DNA of 64,000 bases from an uncultured Kiloniellaceae bacterium (GTDB lineage Bacteria > Pseudomonadota > Alphaproteobacteria > Kiloniellales > Kiloniellaceae). The number at the start of each line of letters is the position of its first letter. The first letter of the stretch is position 1. The notes below the pieces were generated by a model. The model was not told the origin of the DNA. It searched no databases and saw nothing but the letters and a program-made list of their open reading frames with translations. Positions 1-7,550 of this stretch are shown in pieces. The translations under genes and the position numbers were made by a program. The stretch covers positions 558,001-622,000 of the forward strand of contig CANLSF010000002.1 in NCBI GenBank assembly GCA_947493695.1. Reading direction: 5' to 3'.

Positions 1-276
1 GACATCGCCAACAGAATTCATGTTGATCGCGAGATGACCATCGCAGTTATGAAAGCTGATCGTGGCGTTATAGCCGGTAATAATGCTGGTCGCCTGGCCT
101 GTGCGCCGGCGTGGAAAGATGGAGATCTTTTTTACGTCGGTCTCACTGACGCCTATCTCGCTGAGTTGCCGCTCGACTTCCGGGCGTACATTCTCTACAT
201 GGGCCGCCAAAGTCGGAAGGGCTGTTGCGGCGATGAGAGCTGCGGAAAGAACCGCGCGAGGGATGATCTTGTTCAT
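1..276 (-). CDS. Small secreted protein, 3' end outside window
   Basis: The ATG at 276 on the minus strand is preceded by a GGAGAAA ribosome binding site. The visible 92 codons begin with a clear Sec signal peptide: a charged Asn-Lys start, an Ala/Leu-rich core, and a probable cleavage after LPTLAA near residue 24. The mature part begins HVENVRPEVE and contains a predicted amphipathic stretch followed by residues such as ITGYNATISF and one cysteine. The frame is open to the window edge, so the C terminus is missing. I do not recognise the family. It is probably a small periplasmic protein. The gene reads away from the pseudogene fragment to its right and has no visible operon partner in the window. 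Confidence 0.75.
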   Translation of the reverse strand, partial: MNKIIPRAVLSAALIAATALPTLAAHVENVRPEVERQLSEIGVSETDVKKISIFPRRRTGQATSIITGYNATISFHNCDGHLAINMNSVGDV

Positions 277-574
277 GGGGTTTCTCCAGTTTGATTGTCT
301 GTTCCTCAGCAACTGGGAAGCCGTTTCTCATTCTGCGCGTCACGGTTTTGTGAGACATTGAGTTGCCGCAAACCAGTGGATCGAAAAATCCAGGCATTCT
401 CTGGCTTCGCAGCAGGAAAATAATTTTTTCCATAAATAACAAAGGATTAGTGGACTTTCAACAAAGCGGGTTCCGTCAAGAAACTGTGACGTATTGTGAT
501 GACGAAGGGGCTTTTACGATGAAACGCGCGGCTCCATCTCAAGAGGTCGAGTGAGGAGAGATACACCCGTCACA
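277..574. other. Intergenic region without a supported gene
   Basis: This 298-bp stretch lies between the start of the secreted-protein gene and the protease remnant. It presumably holds the promoter of the minus-strand gene at 276. Short open frames exist on both strands, but none has a ribosome binding site or a recognisable product. The sequence is comparatively AT-rich around 415-460. Confidence 0.4.
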
Positions 575-757
575 TCAATGGGTTCTTGCCATCCTGTACA
601 TCTTGTCGCGCACTTCCTGCAGCATACGATCAAATGGGGGACTTCTGTGTCAGGCGCCGGTGTAGTGCAGTGCAGGGTGTAGGATTGTGCCTTGCGAACA
701 CGCGGCGGACGGTTTCCAGTACCCGGTCATTCTCGGGTACGGAGCGCGATACAGAGT
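575..757 (-). pseudogene. 3'-end fragment of a trypsin-like protease gene
   Basis: On the minus strand this stretch matches the last 55 or so codons and the stop region of the intact protease at 5887-7056. Shared residues include PENDRVLETVRRVFARH, and the same MAR-x-H ending is recognisable. A short insertion of about five bases after the Cys-Thr-Ala codons shifts the frame relative to the intact copy, so the original tail cannot be translated through. The homology also covers about 15 bases beyond the stop. No protease core (His, Asp or Ser regions) is present, so this is a remnant and not an active gene. It abuts the 142-bp repeat at 763, which suggests that a rearrangement brought them together. 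Confidence 0.75.
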
Positions 758-762
758 TAGCT

Positions 763-904
763 GTGAGCGGGGTCAGATCTTCGATCCTGCGCAAGATGAC
801 GAGACAGTACGCAGTTTTAAATTTGCCCCCAGAACATATGACGTCGGCTTCTAGCCTTTTACTATTAGGTTTCCCGACAGGGTCGAGGCAATCGTCGTAA
901 CCCC
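763..904. repeat. 142-bp dispersed repeat, copy A
   Basis: This segment is nearly identical to 2082-2223 over its whole length in the same orientation. I count roughly a dozen differences, mostly at the right end. It begins GTGAGCGGGGTCAG. A related GAGCGGGGTCAG tip also starts the inverted repeat at 13515. Copy A directly follows the protease-gene fragment. No transposase gene or target duplication is seen. The opening motif resembles the REP-type flanks of IS200-like (RAYT) transposases, but that is inference. Confidence 0.85.
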
Positions 905-1142
905 TGCCGCCCGCGCCCGACGCCCGTCTGCCCGAGGCCTGCTCCCCCAAACAGATAATCATTTCCGACTTTCAGAATAGAAGAGCGATTCATCTCGAAT
1001 CTCAATGATCGTCAAAGGAGTTATCAAATAATTATTGAACCCATTTTTCCGAGATAACGACATACGCATTGATACCTGGCTGTCATTGATTGCCAGCCCG
1101 CGTCTCTAATTGCATCGCCTCGTGAATTTTACGGAGAGCACC

Positions 1143-2066
1143 ATGCGTATACTGTTGAAAGCAGTCGTCTTGTCATTGCTTGTACCGGCGACAATGGCGG
1201 GCTCGAATTCTGTCTCGGCCGCAACGAAGCAATGGGGCGCCGTCAAGGATTTTTCACTTGAGGTAAAAAAGCCTTCCAGGTTCGGACATAGCTTGACCTT
1301 TGTCTTCAAGAAGCACAGAGGGAAATACGAATTCGATAAGCTTGAAGGCGGTCCGATTGCGATGCGGCTGAAAGGCAAGGGACTGAGGCGCTCCTGGATT
1401 GACAGTTACGGAATACATATTGGGCGGGAAGGCCGCGGTACAAAAATCTACGGCGGGGACGGTCATTGGAAAAGCTTTGACAAAAAGGTCTCCTGGAAAC
1501 CGACCCGGGATCTCCTGAAGAGCTTTGAAGCGAAGGCTCTAAAATACTGCAAAGATAATGGTGATCCGGCTGAAGAAATTGTGGGAACTGTAAATATCCC
1601 CTTAACCGCCTGGTTGAAGGCAAGTGGTAAAAACAAGGCCTGGGTAGGAAATAGACCTCACTCTCGTGTCGCGATGTCGAGGGCGCACGCTGCAAAAGTC
1701 GTCTGCAAGCCGGAGCCATTTGAGGTCAAGGATTTAAAAGTGAGCGTGAAATACCAAGGAGGGCTTGGGTGTCCTAAGAAAGTAACGCTGACAGCCCAAT
1801 TTAAAGCCAATAAACCGGGCAAGCACAAGATCGAGTTTTTACTGGCACTTGGAGATGGGACGACACAATGGAATTCCGTAAAGACCTATAGTGCAGGTCA
1901 GGGCAGCATGGCCCGCTGGCATAGAAACTACACCTTCAAGAATTCCGTCAATCGCAAATACATGGTGACCGTGAAGGGGTCGCCTATCTCCAGCGAGTGG
2001 ATCCCGATGAAGGTCATCTGCGGGAGCACGCCCGGAGGCTATCAGGCAGCACCGGGAAGAAACTGA
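1143..2066 (+). CDS. Secreted protein of unknown function
   Basis: The ATG at 1143 is chosen over an upstream in-frame TTG at 1110 because it follows a GGAGAG ribosome binding site and opens directly into a signal peptide (MRILLKAVVLSLLVPATMAG) with cleavage near SVSAA. The mature protein of about 280 residues is lysine-rich and basic, with two halves. The first (around residues 30-190) is rich in beta-forming stretches. The second (around 200-305) starts VKDLKVSVKYQGG and contains cysteines that could form disulphides. I do not recognise the family. The second half could be an immunoglobulin-like or similar beta domain, but this is inference. The gene ends 15 bp before repeat copy B. Confidence 0.8.
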   Translation: MRILLKAVVLSLLVPATMAGSNSVSAATKQWGAVKDFSLEVKKPSRFGHSLTFVFKKHRGKYEFDKLEGGPIAMRLKGKGLRRSWIDSYGIHIGREGRGTKIYGGDGHWKSFDKKVSWKPTRDLLKSFEAKALKYCKDNGDPAEEIVGTVNIPLTAWLKASGKNKAWVGNRPHSRVAMSRAHAAKVVCKPEPFEVKDLKVSVKYQGGLGCPKKVTLTAQFKANKPGKHKIEFLLALGDGTTQWNSVKTYSAGQGSMARWHRNYTFKNSVNRKYMVTVKGSPISSEWIPMKVICGSTPGGYQAAPGRN

Positions 2067-2081
2067 ACTCTTCCATCGAAA

Positions 2082-2223
2082 GTGAGCGGGGTCAGATCTT
2101 CGATCCTGTGCAAGATGACGAGACAGTACGCAGTTTTAGATTTGCCCCCAGAACATATGACGTCGGCTTCTAGCCTTTTAGTATTTGGTTTCACCGCAGG
2201 GTCGAGGCAGTGGTCGTAGCCCC
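2082..2223. repeat. 142-bp dispersed repeat, copy B
   Basis: This is the second copy of the repeat at 763-904, in the same orientation. Its right end overlaps the 3' end of the minus-strand lipoprotein gene. It supplies the last ten codons (GATTTASTLR) and the stop codon of that gene. Either the repeat inserted into or recombined with the gene end, or both copies descend from the 3' end and trailer of related genes. Confidence 0.85.
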
Positions 2224-2868
2224 TAAAGTCCGTTCCTCGATCGCCTTGATCACGGCTTTCTGAAAAGCCTCTTCAAGCGGGTCTTCAATGTGACCGCTGA
2301 AGGGCAATGGAAAGAGTGACGAACAGGTGCTTTCCTCCTCTGTTCCAAAGTGCTCGGACGTGACTTCACTGCCGTCAGCGGCAACTTCCGTGACCTTAAA
2401 ATTCACTGTGAATACGGTGACCCAGGGGTTGCAGAAGCTGGACCTGTCAAGCCTCGTTGCGGCCTTGGTGGTCACGGCAATTTTGGCGTATTGTTCAGCG
2501 CCGGGGTTAATCTCGAAGAGGTATTGAGTGGCCTCACGCGTGACAGGCTCCATATCTTCTTTGTGCGAATAATGGGACCGGAACCTCATGACGGTTGATC
2601 CCTGTGTCACACGGGCCGTGATGTCGGTAATGAAGTCTCCTGCGCGAGGCGCGGTAACCTCAACGCGCGATACTTTTTTTCGCAAGGGTTTAATCTCTTC
2701 GAGTTCGTCGAGACCATCAAGCGACGGCGCGTCAATCTTGTATCGATCAATTCCGGAAAGTCCTTTCGGCACATCGCTATGATCCACGCAGGCGGAGACG
2801 AGGGACAGGCAGAGACCAAGAATGGCAAAGCGAAAAACGCTCTCAAATTTTCGCAAAATAAAACGCAT
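2191..2868 (-). CDS. Predicted lipoprotein, 225 residues
   Basis: The ATG at 2868 follows a GGGGAAGA ribosome binding site. The N terminus is a lipoprotein signal: Arg/Lys residues, a hydrophobic run, then the lipobox LVSAC with Cys27. The next residues (VDHSDV) include Asp at +2 and +4 only loosely, so membrane sorting cannot be read. The mature part has alternating hydrophobic stretches around residues 65-180 (for example VTVFTVNFKVTEV), suggesting a beta-rich periplasmic domain, and ends with an amphipathic helix (LEEAFQKAVIKAI). The last ten codons lie inside repeat copy B, so the native C terminus may have been replaced. The family is not recognised. It forms a same-strand pair with the lipoprotein gene at 2913-3362, 44 bp upstream. 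Confidence 0.8.
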   Translation of the reverse strand: MRFILRKFESVFRFAILGLCLSLVSACVDHSDVPKGLSGIDRYKIDAPSLDGLDELEEIKPLRKKVSRVEVTAPRAGDFITDITARVTQGSTVMRFRSHYSHKEDMEPVTREATQYLFEINPGAEQYAKIAVTTKAATRLDRSSFCNPWVTVFTVNFKVTEVAADGSEVTSEHFGTEEESTCSSLFPLPFSGHIEDPLEEAFQKAVIKAIEERTLGATTTASTLR

Positions 2869-2912
2869 GAACTCTTCCCCAAGGATTTTAGATTGTTAAC
2901 GCCGCAGCGATG

Positions 2913-3362
2913 TTATCTCCCGCGCGGTCGGAGATTTTTGATCTCTGTCACCGGTTCATTCGTGGCGAGATCTTCGATCCAGAGCTTTGCTTTATCGTCG
3001 TCCATCTCGGCCCTGACCCGATAGGCGTGACCAGGCTCGGTTACGAGTTTGAAGCGTTCAATGCCCTTGCAGGGGCAAGCGCTGCCAAAGCCGCCGTTGG
3101 CTTCCAGCTCGACAGATATACGGCTATCGCCGGGAGAAATCACGAATGTTTTGCCGAACCCGTCGAAGATGCCATAGTCCATGAGCGTACCATCGACCGA
3201 GAGAACCTTGATGTGATGCCAGGTGATCGGGCTTTCCTGCTCAAAGGAACCCTGGATGCTCGTCGCATTCTTAAACTCGCCGCTTTCGGTATTGGTCGGC
3301 GCAGAGGCGCAGGCCGAGAGAGCGAGAAGAAACAAACAAGAAAAAAGAACGCGCGCCAACAC
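2913..3362 (-). CDS. Predicted small lipoprotein, 149 residues
   Basis: A strong AGGAGG ribosome binding site precedes two possible starts: GTG at 3362 (4-nt spacing) and TTG at 3359 (7-nt spacing). Either gives nearly the same protein. The N terminus is a short signal peptide ending in the lipobox LSAC, with Cys near residue 18. The mature part contains a Cys-Pro-Cys-Lys-Gly motif near residue 95, and its tail ends in LRPRGR. Its layout, with a short beta-rich body, resembles many small Gram-negative lipoproteins, but I cannot name a family. It precedes the second lipoprotein gene on the same strand, and co-transcription is likely. Confidence 0.75.
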   Translation of the reverse strand: MLARVLFSCLFLLALSACASAPTNTESGEFKNATSIQGSFEQESPITWHHIKVLSVDGTLMDYGIFDGFGKTFVISPGDSRISVELEANGGFGSACPCKGIERFKLVTEPGHAYRVRAEMDDDKAKLWIEDLATNEPVTEIKNLRPRGR

Positions 3363-3551
3363 ACCACCTCCTGTGGTTTAAATGCAATAACCTGCCTGGT
3401 AAAATCCGCGCTTAGAATGGATATCAAAGCCCAAACTTGGTAGGGGCTCCCATCACGCCGGCGCAACTTCAGGACCACCCGCAAAAAGTGAGCCAAATAG
3501 TGCCTTTTCCCCAATGGGCGGTCAAGCGATCGAGAACTCCTATTCCTTGAG

Positions 3552-5054
3552 CTAACCGTTGTATCGCTTGATTTCACCACTGGCCACGCGCGCCTTGTAG
3601 CTGAGCATTTCGCGTCGCACGATTGGGGCCAGGAAGTAAAGGGCGAGAATATTAGGCACACAGATCAGGAAGACCAGTGCGTCCGAGATATCCAGGATCG
3701 GGCCAAGCTGCACCATGCATCCCAAAGCGACAAACCCGCAGAAGATGAGCTTGTAGATTGTCTGGCCCATATGCCCCTCGCCAAAGAGATACGTCCAACC
3801 CTTCAGCCCGTAATACGACCAGGAGATCATGGTCGAGAAGGCAAAGAGCAGAGCTCCAAAAGCAAGCGGGAGCGGGAACCAGCTGATCTGGCGCTCAAAC
3901 GCCGCGGATGTCATGGCGACCCCCGTCGCGTCGCCGGCAAAGTTGGGATCGGCAACCTGGCTGGTCCCGATGACCAACGCTGTAATCGTACAGATCACGA
4001 TGGTGTCGATGAAGGGCTCCAGGAGAGAAACGTAACCTTCTGTGACAGGTTCGGGCGTGCGCACAGCCGCGTGAGCGATGGAGGCTGACCCGATCCCCGC
4101 TTCATTGGAGAAAACAGCCCTTTGGAAGCCGATGATCAATGCGCCGATAGCCCCACCCTGGACCCCTGCACCGGTGAATGCGCCTGAGAAGATGTTCCCG
4201 ATTGCCTCCGGAATCGACGTGAAATTCATCAGGATCACAATGATCGCAAAAAGGCAGTAGAAGATCGCCATGAAGGGTACGATTTTTTCTGTGACCCGGG
4301 CGATGGATTTGATGCCGCCGATAATAACCGCAAACACCACTGCCGCCAGGATCAGACCCACAAGCCATCCCAGGCCGTCGAGCCCGCCCCCGGCCACTGT
4401 ATTCAACTGAACATAAGCCTGGTTGGACTGGAACATGTTGCCGATGCCCAAGGCACCGATGAAGATACCGATGGCATAGAAGGTGCCCATGAACTTGCCA
4501 AAGCCGCCCATACCACGCGCTTCAAATCCTTTTCGCATGTAGTACATCGGACCGCCCGAAACCGACCCATCGGGGTTTTCCTGCCGGTATTTCACACCCA
4601 GCGTACATTCCACAAACTTGGTGGACATCCCCAGAAAGCCGGCGACGATCAGCCAGAAGGTCGCGCCGGCACCGCCGATTGTGACGGCAACGGCAACACC
4701 GCCGATATTACCGATGCCGACGGTTCCAGAGACAGCCGTTGCGAGTGCCTGAAAATGCGACACCTCGCCCGGGCTGTCCGGATCGGCGTAGTCACCGCGC
4801 ACCAGCTGGATCGCATGTTTAAAGCCGCCAATGTTCACAAACCCCATATAGAATGTGAAAAACACCGCGCCGATCACAAGCCAAAGCACAACGATCGGAA
4901 GCTGCGCGCCAAAAATCGATATCTTGAAAAACACGAAACTGCCAACAGCAGCTGCGACCGGCGCCGTCAATTCATTGAACGTGTCGTCAAAGCCCGCGTG
5001 GGCCGGAAAGGAAAAAAGAAGAACGGCGATGAGCGCTGCAAGTAGTCTGACCAT
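3552..5054 (-). CDS. Alanine/glycine:cation symporter (AGCS) family protein
   Basis: This is an inner-membrane secondary transporter that would couple sodium (or proton) entry to uptake of alanine or glycine. The 500-residue protein starts with a predicted signal-like segment (VLLFSFPAHAG) followed by about ten hydrophobic helices. The family hallmark TVGIGNIGGVAVAV lies near residue 115, and KFVECTLGVKYR and SGGPMYYMRKG follow as in other AGCS members. A cleavable-looking N terminus before the first helix is seen in some alphaproteobacterial members. The gene follows a universal-stress-protein gene by 62 bp on the same strand, and the two could be one transcript. The substrate cannot be read from the sequence; alanine and glycine are the usual ones. 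Confidence 0.93.
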   Translation of the reverse strand: MVRLLAALIAVLLFSFPAHAGFDDTFNELTAPVAAAVGSFVFFKISIFGAQLPIVVLWLVIGAVFFTFYMGFVNIGGFKHAIQLVRGDYADPDSPGEVSHFQALATAVSGTVGIGNIGGVAVAVTIGGAGATFWLIVAGFLGMSTKFVECTLGVKYRQENPDGSVSGGPMYYMRKGFEARGMGGFGKFMGTFYAIGIFIGALGIGNMFQSNQAYVQLNTVAGGGLDGLGWLVGLILAAVVFAVIIGGIKSIARVTEKIVPFMAIFYCLFAIIVILMNFTSIPEAIGNIFSGAFTGAGVQGGAIGALIIGFQRAVFSNEAGIGSASIAHAAVRTPEPVTEGYVSLLEPFIDTIVICTITALVIGTSQVADPNFAGDATGVAMTSAAFERQISWFPLPLAFGALLFAFSTMISWSYYGLKGWTYLFGEGHMGQTIYKLIFCGFVALGCMVQLGPILDISDALVFLICVPNILALYFLAPIVRREMLSYKARVASGEIKRYNG

Positions 5055-5116
5055 GATGTATCCCCCACTTTTTCGAGCTCTGATTCGTGCTGAGATGAGA
5101 TTTTCGGCTGCGCCTC

Positions 5117-5551
5117 TCAGGGCACAACGACAACGGGCACAGGCGACGTCTGAATGAGGTTACCTGCCACGCTGCCAAAGAGCAGGCTTTTGATCCCGGA
5201 CTGGCCCCGCCGTCCGATAAAGATGTGCTGCACGTTGTGTTTTTCGGCAAGCTTGATGAGCGTTTCAGCGGGCGGTCCATGGGTCACGACAGTTTCGTGT
5301 TCGATACCATCGGCTTTCAGGAGGGCCGCGGCAGGCGCGACCACACCCTCTGTCGCCCGTTCGATTTCCTGTTCGCGCCGCATATGGCGTTCCGCGTTTT
5401 CTTCAGGCGTATTGAAGGAATAGGGTGACCACTCGATCACGTAGGTCACGATCAATTTCGCGCCGTCAAGCTTTGCACGTTCACGAGCATATTGGAGAGC
5501 CCTGCCGCCTCCCTCACTCCCGTCCACTGCAACTAAGACTGAATTTGACAT
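5117..5551 (-). CDS. Universal stress protein, UspA family
   Basis: The ATG at 5551 (MSNSVLVAVDGSEGG) follows GGAAAGGAAC, so the longer open frame upstream is not used. The 144-residue cytoplasmic protein has the single-domain Usp fold. It has an N-terminal beta strand with the Asp-Gly-Ser nucleotide contact (residues 9-11), and near the C terminus the ATP-binding loop GRRGQSG-x9-GSV, which is the G-2X-G-9X-G-S/T pattern of ATP-binding Usp proteins. It ends in the usual PVPVVVV strand. It probably dimerises and modulates stress or transport responses. Its position directly upstream of the AGCS symporter gene suggests that they are expressed together. Confidence 0.92.
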   Translation of the reverse strand: MSNSVLVAVDGSEGGGRALQYARERAKLDGAKLIVTYVIEWSPYSFNTPEENAERHMRREQEIERATEGVVAPAAALLKADGIEHETVVTHGPPAETLIKLAEKHNVQHIFIGRRGQSGIKSLLFGSVAGNLIQTSPVPVVVVP

Positions 5552-5886
5552 TTTATGTTCCTTTCCAGCTATGCAATTGACGCTGCGGAACTTCTCAAAT
5601 TTTGCCGTGCGATTGCTCCACACCCCGGTGCAGTGTTGATCAGTTTTCTATTTCTGGCAAGCAGGTCGGTTTATGGCTTTCACAAGAACACCGCGCTGCG
5701 ACCAGGAAGTAGCCGAGCTGGCCTCAAGCCGGACTTACCTTTTGAGGCAAGTACCTTGTGGGGTCGTCGAAAGCCATGAAGCCTCGCTCCTAAGTGAGCG
5801 GCAGGCTGTTCGGTTTTGCGGAATTGCGCATCTGTACGGTCCCATGTCATTGATGCCACGGTCAGATTGAGATACCGCTGACCACA
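5552..5886. other. Intergenic region with no gene seen
   Basis: This 335-bp gap lies between the UspA gene start and the protease gene stop, both on the minus strand. It should contain the UspA promoter and the protease gene trailer. The last 20 bases resemble the bases beyond the stop in the protease remnant at 555-575. I see two distant 9-bp inverted copies of ATGGCTTTC (about 5673 and 5769). No credible small gene or terminator was found. Confidence 0.4.
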
Positions 5887-7056
5887 TCAGTGGGGTCTTG
5901 CCATCAGTTTCATCTCGTCGCGCACTTCCTGCAGCATTCGATCAAGGGGAGCTAGAGTGTCAGGCGCCGGTGCAGTGCAGAGTTCAGGATGATGCCTTGC
6001 GAACACGCGGCGGACGGTTTCCAATACCCGATCATTCTCAGGCACAGGGGGGCGGTACACAGGAGCGAAGGAAAACTCCAGCTCCTCGGCGACCTTCTTG
6101 ATTCGGTTGGCAATGGAATGTTCTGCCGAAATCGAGTGATTGGTCTCTCCGGCGAAATGCAGCCCGACCGCCATCCCGGTCGCCTCGTTGATCCACAACG
6201 AGCCTGAATCCCCTCCTTCACTGAGTTCGTAATCCTGACCCGGCCAGGGCGGACGTGGAACGATGTGGATCTGGTCGTCAAAGGTCTGACTGCTGCCGTC
6301 GGCGTAGTTCAGGTTGAACGCAAAAGCCAAGCCGTCAATCTGCCCCTTCGTGACCTGCGTCGTCCTGCCGGATTTCACCACCTGCATGCCGAGCTCGGGA
6401 TCCTCCATTCCTGCAATCGGCGTGAGGCCCAAAATATCCTGTGCGTAAGGCCGAGCGCCAGTCAAACGCGCCAGGGCGGCATCGGCGTTGCGGTTCAGTC
6501 GCCAGCGCTTGAGCTCGGCAACCCTGTCCCGGCGTCTGCCACCGTCATGCGAACTCGGTTGATAGATCGCTTCGCCGACCTGACAGCTTTTGCGCCGGCA
6601 GAGCACATGCCAGTTGCTGAGAATGCAGAGTTCGCCGTCCGTCTTGTCCCACACGATCGCGCCGAGAGTCCCGCCACCCCCAATCGCATTGCCGACACTG
6701 ACACCGCCCACGAGGGGTTCGACACGATCAATCCTGCGCAGCTCCTCCGGCGCGATAACAGGGGCGGAGTGGTCCGAAAGACCATATTCGGCCTCGATCA
6801 CATCGATATCGAAGTCGCCAAGCTTTTGAGGTTTGCCGCTCTCGGCAAAGGCCTCAGCCTTGTTCGGCAAGGCACTCACGGGGACCTTTCGGCTGACATG
6901 CACACGTACCGCCAGTTCGTCCGTCAGTTCGCGGCCTTTCATTTTCAGGCCAACATCGACCCCGGTAACACCGGGGCGCCGCAACCAGGAACGCCGGACT
7001 TTTTTCAGTTCGGCAATCGCTGCTTCAAGCTTTTCTTCTGGAATCTTTGCAGACAT
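5887..7056 (-). CDS. Trypsin-like serine peptidase with N-terminal VDVG domain
   Basis: This 389-residue protein has no signal peptide, so it may act in the cytoplasm or leave by another route. Residues 1-95 form an N-terminal domain with RRPGVTGVDVG and ELAVRVHVSRK, which is duplicated in the next gene upstream. Residues about 115-320 are a chymotrypsin-fold peptidase with a readable triad: His150 in SNWHVL, Asp192 in NADAAL and Ser285 in GGDSGS. A linker and a helical tail (PENDRVLETVRRVFARH, residues about 340-389) follow. That tail is the part found as a frameshifted remnant at 575-757. It probably forms an operon with the 7090-7362 gene, 33 bp upstream. Its substrates are unknown. Confidence 0.85.
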   Translation of the reverse strand: MSAKIPEEKLEAAIAELKKVRRSWLRRPGVTGVDVGLKMKGRELTDELAVRVHVSRKVPVSALPNKAEAFAESGKPQKLGDFDIDVIEAEYGLSDHSAPVIAPEELRRIDRVEPLVGGVSVGNAIGGGGTLGAIVWDKTDGELCILSNWHVLCRRKSCQVGEAIYQPSSHDGGRRRDRVAELKRWRLNRNADAALARLTGARPYAQDILGLTPIAGMEDPELGMQVVKSGRTTQVTKGQIDGLAFAFNLNYADGSSQTFDDQIHIVPRPPWPGQDYELSEGGDSGSLWINEATGMAVGLHFAGETNHSISAEHSIANRIKKVAEELEFSFAPVYRPPVPENDRVLETVRRVFARHHPELCTAPAPDTLAPLDRMLQEVRDEMKLMARPH

Positions 7057-7089
7057 GACTTTGCTCTCCCAAGCTTGGCCGCGTAGACC

Positions 7090-7362
7090 TTAATCTGCTT
7101 GTGGACCGTACTCGGCTTCCAGGACGTCGACTTCGTAAGGACCGAGGTATTCCGGAAAAACTTCGTTCGGCGGCAAAGCCGCCTTCGGTAGCTTGCGCCG
7201 GACATGCACCCGAACCGCCAATCCGTCTGTCGGCTTTCCGGCCTTCCACCTGAAACCAACGTCAACGGCAGTCACACCAGGCCGCTTGAGCCAATTCTGA
7301 CGAACGCCATCAAGGGCTTTCGCCATCGCGTCCAGGTCTGCCGTAGAAGGGGATCCACTCAT
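7090..7362 (-). CDS. Stand-alone VDVG-domain protein
   Basis: The ATG at 7362 gives a 90-residue protein (MSGSPSTADLDAM) that is a paralogue of the first 95 residues of the protease downstream. Shared blocks are RPGVTAVDVG versus RPGVTGVDVG, LAVRVHVRRK versus LAVRVHVSRK, and a tail VDVLEAEYG versus IDVIEAEYG. The gene stops just where the protease domain would begin. It may be a truncated duplicate or a deliberate stand-alone partner, for example a propeptide-like chaperone or inhibitor of the neighbouring enzyme; neither is shown. The ribosome binding site is weak (GGAAAT). It lies 33 bp upstream of the protease gene and is likely co-transcribed with it. Confidence 0.72.
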   Translation of the reverse strand: MSGSPSTADLDAMAKALDGVRQNWLKRPGVTAVDVGFRWKAGKPTDGLAVRVHVRRKLPKAALPPNEVFPEYLGPYEVDVLEAEYGPQAD

Positions 7363-7483
7363 GAATAATTTCCAATCGGCTATCAAACCGAAATAATGAC
7401 ACTGTCGAAAAAGCCCGCCGGGCGACACCCTATCATCCAGGAAAAAATATTCCGGACAGCACTTCGGTTTTCAAGACTGCGCC

Positions 7484-7523
7484 GCAGGAAGGACGTAAGA
7501 CCGGCAGCCAACATCCTTCCTGC
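7484..7523. repeat. Inverted repeat after secreted protease gene
   Basis: Perfect 10-bp arms GCAGGAAGGA (7484-7493) and TCCTTCCTGC (7514-7523) flank a 20-base loop. The hairpin lies just past the stop of the minus-strand protease gene at 7551. No run of T follows, so it may stabilise a 3' end more than terminate transcription by itself. Confidence 0.55.
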
Positions 7524-7550
7524 AGAACTCAAGGTTGGAGACCGGATCTC

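Noticed and set aside
363-554. Plus-strand frame of 63 codons
   Set aside because: No start signal, no homology I can recognise, and flanked by decayed sequence.
5673-5777. Distant 9-bp inverted repeat ATGGCTTTC / GAAAGCCAT
   Set aside because: The arms are about 90 bp apart with no further pairing, so chance is likely.
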